Below are positions 61,199-64,000 of a stretch of DNA of 64,000 nucleotides, piece by piece (position 1 is the first letter of the stretch; each line of letters begins with the position of its first letter). The position numbers were made by a program, and so were the translations under genes. The stretch is from Combretum micranthum (Eukaryota > Streptophyta > Magnoliopsida > Myrtales > Combretaceae). The stretch is from NCBI GenBank assembly GCA_024138025.1, contig JAMXBD010001047.1:434001-498000 (forward strand), in the 5' to 3' direction. The notes under the pieces were generated by a model. The model was not told the origin of the DNA and did not search any database. It saw only the letters and a program-made list of their open reading frames with translations.

Positions 61199-64000
61199 TA
61201 GGCATGGTAAATGGGTTGCAGCATGTATGGGCCGACATGTGAAGGAAAAAGACAAAACCACGAGTACTGGCGAGTTGACACGTAGCACGCAAAGCACATG
61301 AAATAAGTAGGCCGACATGGCACATTACATAAGGCATGCAAACCTGCACACGAATCTTTTTTTAAATAGTAATATAAAAAATTGTGATTTATTTTTTAAA
61401 TTTACGATAAATTGTATTTAAATAAATAAATTGTTTTGTTTTATTATTTTAATTAAATATATTAATCTTCTTTAAAAATACAATACATTTATTATATTTT
61501 ATTTTTTTGGAATGATTTCAATTGTATTACTATTAACATATTAACTTTAATTTTTTTAGGAAATAAAAAAATGAAATTCAAATAGTATTATAATAGTAAT
61601 TAATTTATATTAAATGTTAAACTTGCTTAATTAATTTATTTAGAATAAATTTAAATTATTAAATAAATGAAATTAATAAATGCATTGGATCGGAAGAAAA
61701 TTAAAGTTTATTAATAATATTTTTTAACTACAAAAACTTTACAAGAAGATTAAAAAAAAAAATTCATCAACTATACACTTTGCTAGAAACTTTCTCTAGC
61801 CTCACCCTACTGTTCTTTCTATGTTTGCGGCTACAAATCTGGGAGACATTGACCCCTTCGATCGCGAGTCGCTGTCCCTAGGCTACCAAAAGTGTGGATT
61901 TGTCTGCTTCTTACTAATTCCATCGGACTAATCTTTAAACTACACACATGCTTTGATGATGTCATCATTTAATTTATAGCGGTGCGGTTTGCGGACCCGT
62001 TCACTCGAACTAAAAGTTAACTCCGATGAAACCATTAAAGCCAGAGAAGGCAAAACGTCCCATACCACTATGAAAAGCACTGATATCATATGTGTCCCCT
62101 TCTTCCACCAGCAGAAAAGGACATTGAAATCATTCCCTTCGTTCCTTCCTACCTTTTCTACTTCCTCCTCCTCAAGTGGTTGCACCTCGTAAACCAGCAT
62201 GTCACTAAAGATTTCCTAGGAACCGCATGATTGCTTCCAACATCTTGAACAATTTGTTTACTTCGTTTTTTAAATAGCCCTGGGATTAGTGATTGTTGGG
62301 TTGCTGTGGTTTAGGTGGCGGCGAATTCATTTGATCACGACACCAATACAAGTCTTTGAACAAATTTGTTGCTTTAGTATGAAGACTTGCAGCCTCTGAT
62401 TTAGGATTGGCCACATAGATATTCTTGTGGAATTGCTTGAAGAGTGCTTTAGTTACATGGAACTTATATAGTGGATCTAGTATTGTTGCAAACAAAATAA
62501 TCTTGGAGCATACCAGCCATTATAGACATAGTAGCAGTTAGATCAGATCAAAATTGTAGTTACTCAACACATTTGATATGTCAACCAGATGGAAAAGTAC
62601 ACAGTTGGTAGTGGGGTAGTAGCAACCCAATAAATGATGTACTGGCTAAGAAATGCACCTCTTTAAGGGCATGTATTATTTTCTAATCTGGACTCTCCCT
62701 CAGGCCAATGTTAGGATTGGAGGGATTAAGTAGGGTATTGTATAAATGAGTTAGGACCCTTCTGCACTTCGGTGCCTGATGAAGCATTTTAAACATAGAA
62801 TTCCACGTAGTCTTACAATCAATTACAGGCAGCTTCTCTTCTGAATGGTGTGCCTTGACAAACTCATATACATTTATTTATATCTCTGCGAAACATGAAG
62901 ACAGTTGATTACATATCTTATCTTTTCAACATGTATGTTAAGGCTGCAAACTTCAAGGCCTATTTGTATTGCCAAATTCATAATATGATAGACACATTGA
63001 ATGTGAAAGAACTTTCCATTGCACACCAGATATAATGACTACTTTAGATATCGAATGGAAGCAGTGTTGTTTGACACATTGTAGAATGAGATATACTAAA
63101 TATGACTTATATACCGTAGACTTGAAGGTTTCTAGGATGTTATTTGCTATTGCCTAGTCGATATGTCTCTCCTAGAATGACTTGAAAGCAATAATTTACA
63201 TTTGAATTAACCACTGTTCATCTATCTAATGAGCAGTTATGCATATAAAGCTAGACTCCACATCATTGAGTGGAGATTTCCACATGTACAAGGTAGGGGA
63301 GATACTGCATAAGCAAAACCGAGTACTTTATTTAAATCGAAAACAAATATTGTAAATTAGCATATGATTTAAAAACTTATATGAACAACAAATTATTTTA
63401 GATGATTATACCCAAAAGGAAGGTTTGAAAAAATTTTATTGAGAGCTTTACGCCTTTTATGAAATGGTTCATCGTATCATTTTTTTAACAATTGCCACCC
63501 TATATATTGGTACAGGTGCTGCATAGTTCATGTACTCTAACTTTTAATATTTTCATGACTGGTTGCATGTAATGAAATATTTGTAACTGCTATCATTTTC
63601 ACTAGCTGGTCTCATGCGTCTTACTAATCGAATTGCTAGGTTGCAAGATCAACATGCCCTTTAGACATGTGTGATTCTACATGTCACTTCAAGTGTTCCA
63701 TGCCAATGCGAGACCTGCACGACAACCTATTACTGCAAGTTCGATAAATGACATATTTAGTAGGTTCTATACTTGAAGTTAATTCTTTGATATCAGTGAA
63801 ATACTTTTAGATGGTTGTTGCCTTCTTCTTAGGCTATCTTAAAGAACTGTTGGTCATGGCATAGTCAGCATTACTTTGCATTGGGAATGATTGTTCAGTT
63901 TAGGTAGAAATTATAGCCTATAAATAGAAAATTATTATAGATTAAAAAAATAAACGCAATGAAAAGTTATCCCTCCATTGTTCCCACCGCCACAGAAGGT
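61199..64000 (-). mobile_element. hAT element, right part outside the window
   Basis: TAGGCATGGTAAATGGG at 61,199 is a plausible hAT end, followed by GC-rich subterminal DNA with GGGCCGACATG words. The 8 bases before it are GATTAGAT, the expected target duplication; no second copy is seen before the window ends. A decayed transposase on the minus strand fills 61,930-63,760. Its N-terminal end is at the right, so the missing terminus lies beyond 64,000. Confidence 0.6.
61930..63760 (-). pseudogene. hAT transposase remnant
   Basis: Read on the minus strand. Near 63,720-63,620 a Cys and His-bearing stretch (EHLK, then a His) may be the BED-type zinc finger. Near 62,830-62,780 TTWNSMFKMLHQA matches the family phrase ending R-W-N-S-x-x-x-M-L. 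Near 62,490 FATILDPLYKFHV is the typical phrase before the C-terminal domain. At 62,140-61,950 FCWWKKG, WDVLPSLALMVSSELTFSSS and ERVRKPHRYKL correspond to the hAT dimerisation domain. Many stops and frameshifts occur between these blocks. It differs in wording from the transposase at 43.1-44.5 kb, so it belongs to another hAT family. Confidence 0.7.

Overview
This is a piece of a nuclear plant genome, most likely a eudicot. It is AT-rich, has few genes, and its genes carry spliceosomal introns with long AT-rich non-coding stretches between them. Three protein genes and one tRNA gene are well supported. Nearly everything else I can explain is transposable-element sequence, much of it nested. 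I do not name a species.

Region by region: 0-2.2 kb holds a scrap of gypsy integrase and a hAT-type DNA element (1014-1912) inserted in an older relative. At 3.4-10.1 kb there is a tRNA-Thr(AGU) gene on the minus strand and, divergent from it, a five-exon Di19-type zinc-finger gene. The third intron of that gene looks like a minor-spliceosome (U12) AT-AC intron. 10.1-13.9 kb is intergenic with decayed repeats. 13.9-35.8 kb is one old Ty3/gypsy element of the Tat type, on the minus strand, with both LTRs, primer-binding region, gag, protease, reverse transcriptase, integrase, a minisatellite-bearing 3' region and an opposite-strand extra ORF. It has been split by at least two younger insertions (about 19.1-26.5 kb and 28,968-34,566). 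The first of these carries its own insertions: a solo LTR at 22,325-23,784 and a hAT element at 24,597-25,710.

36.2-44.9 kb carries two hAT elements with target-site duplications. One is 644 bp and non-autonomous, the other 2.75 kb with a decayed transposase. At 45.4-55.2 kb two paralogous PR-10/Bet v 1 genes lie in the same orientation, about 8 kb apart, with repeat sequence between them. 55.8-64 kb is again repeats, ending in a hAT element with a decayed transposase that runs off the window.

The three genes do not form a pathway. Di19 proteins are stress-linked zinc-finger regulators and PR-10 proteins are small cytosolic ligand-binding proteins linked to defence, so both fall under stress response, but nothing in the sequence ties them together. 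The most notable observations are the AT-AC intron, the P-loop difference between the PR-10 paralogues, the antisense ORF and minisatellite inside the Tat element, and blocks of short degenerate words whose vocabulary differs from one LTR-type element to the next.
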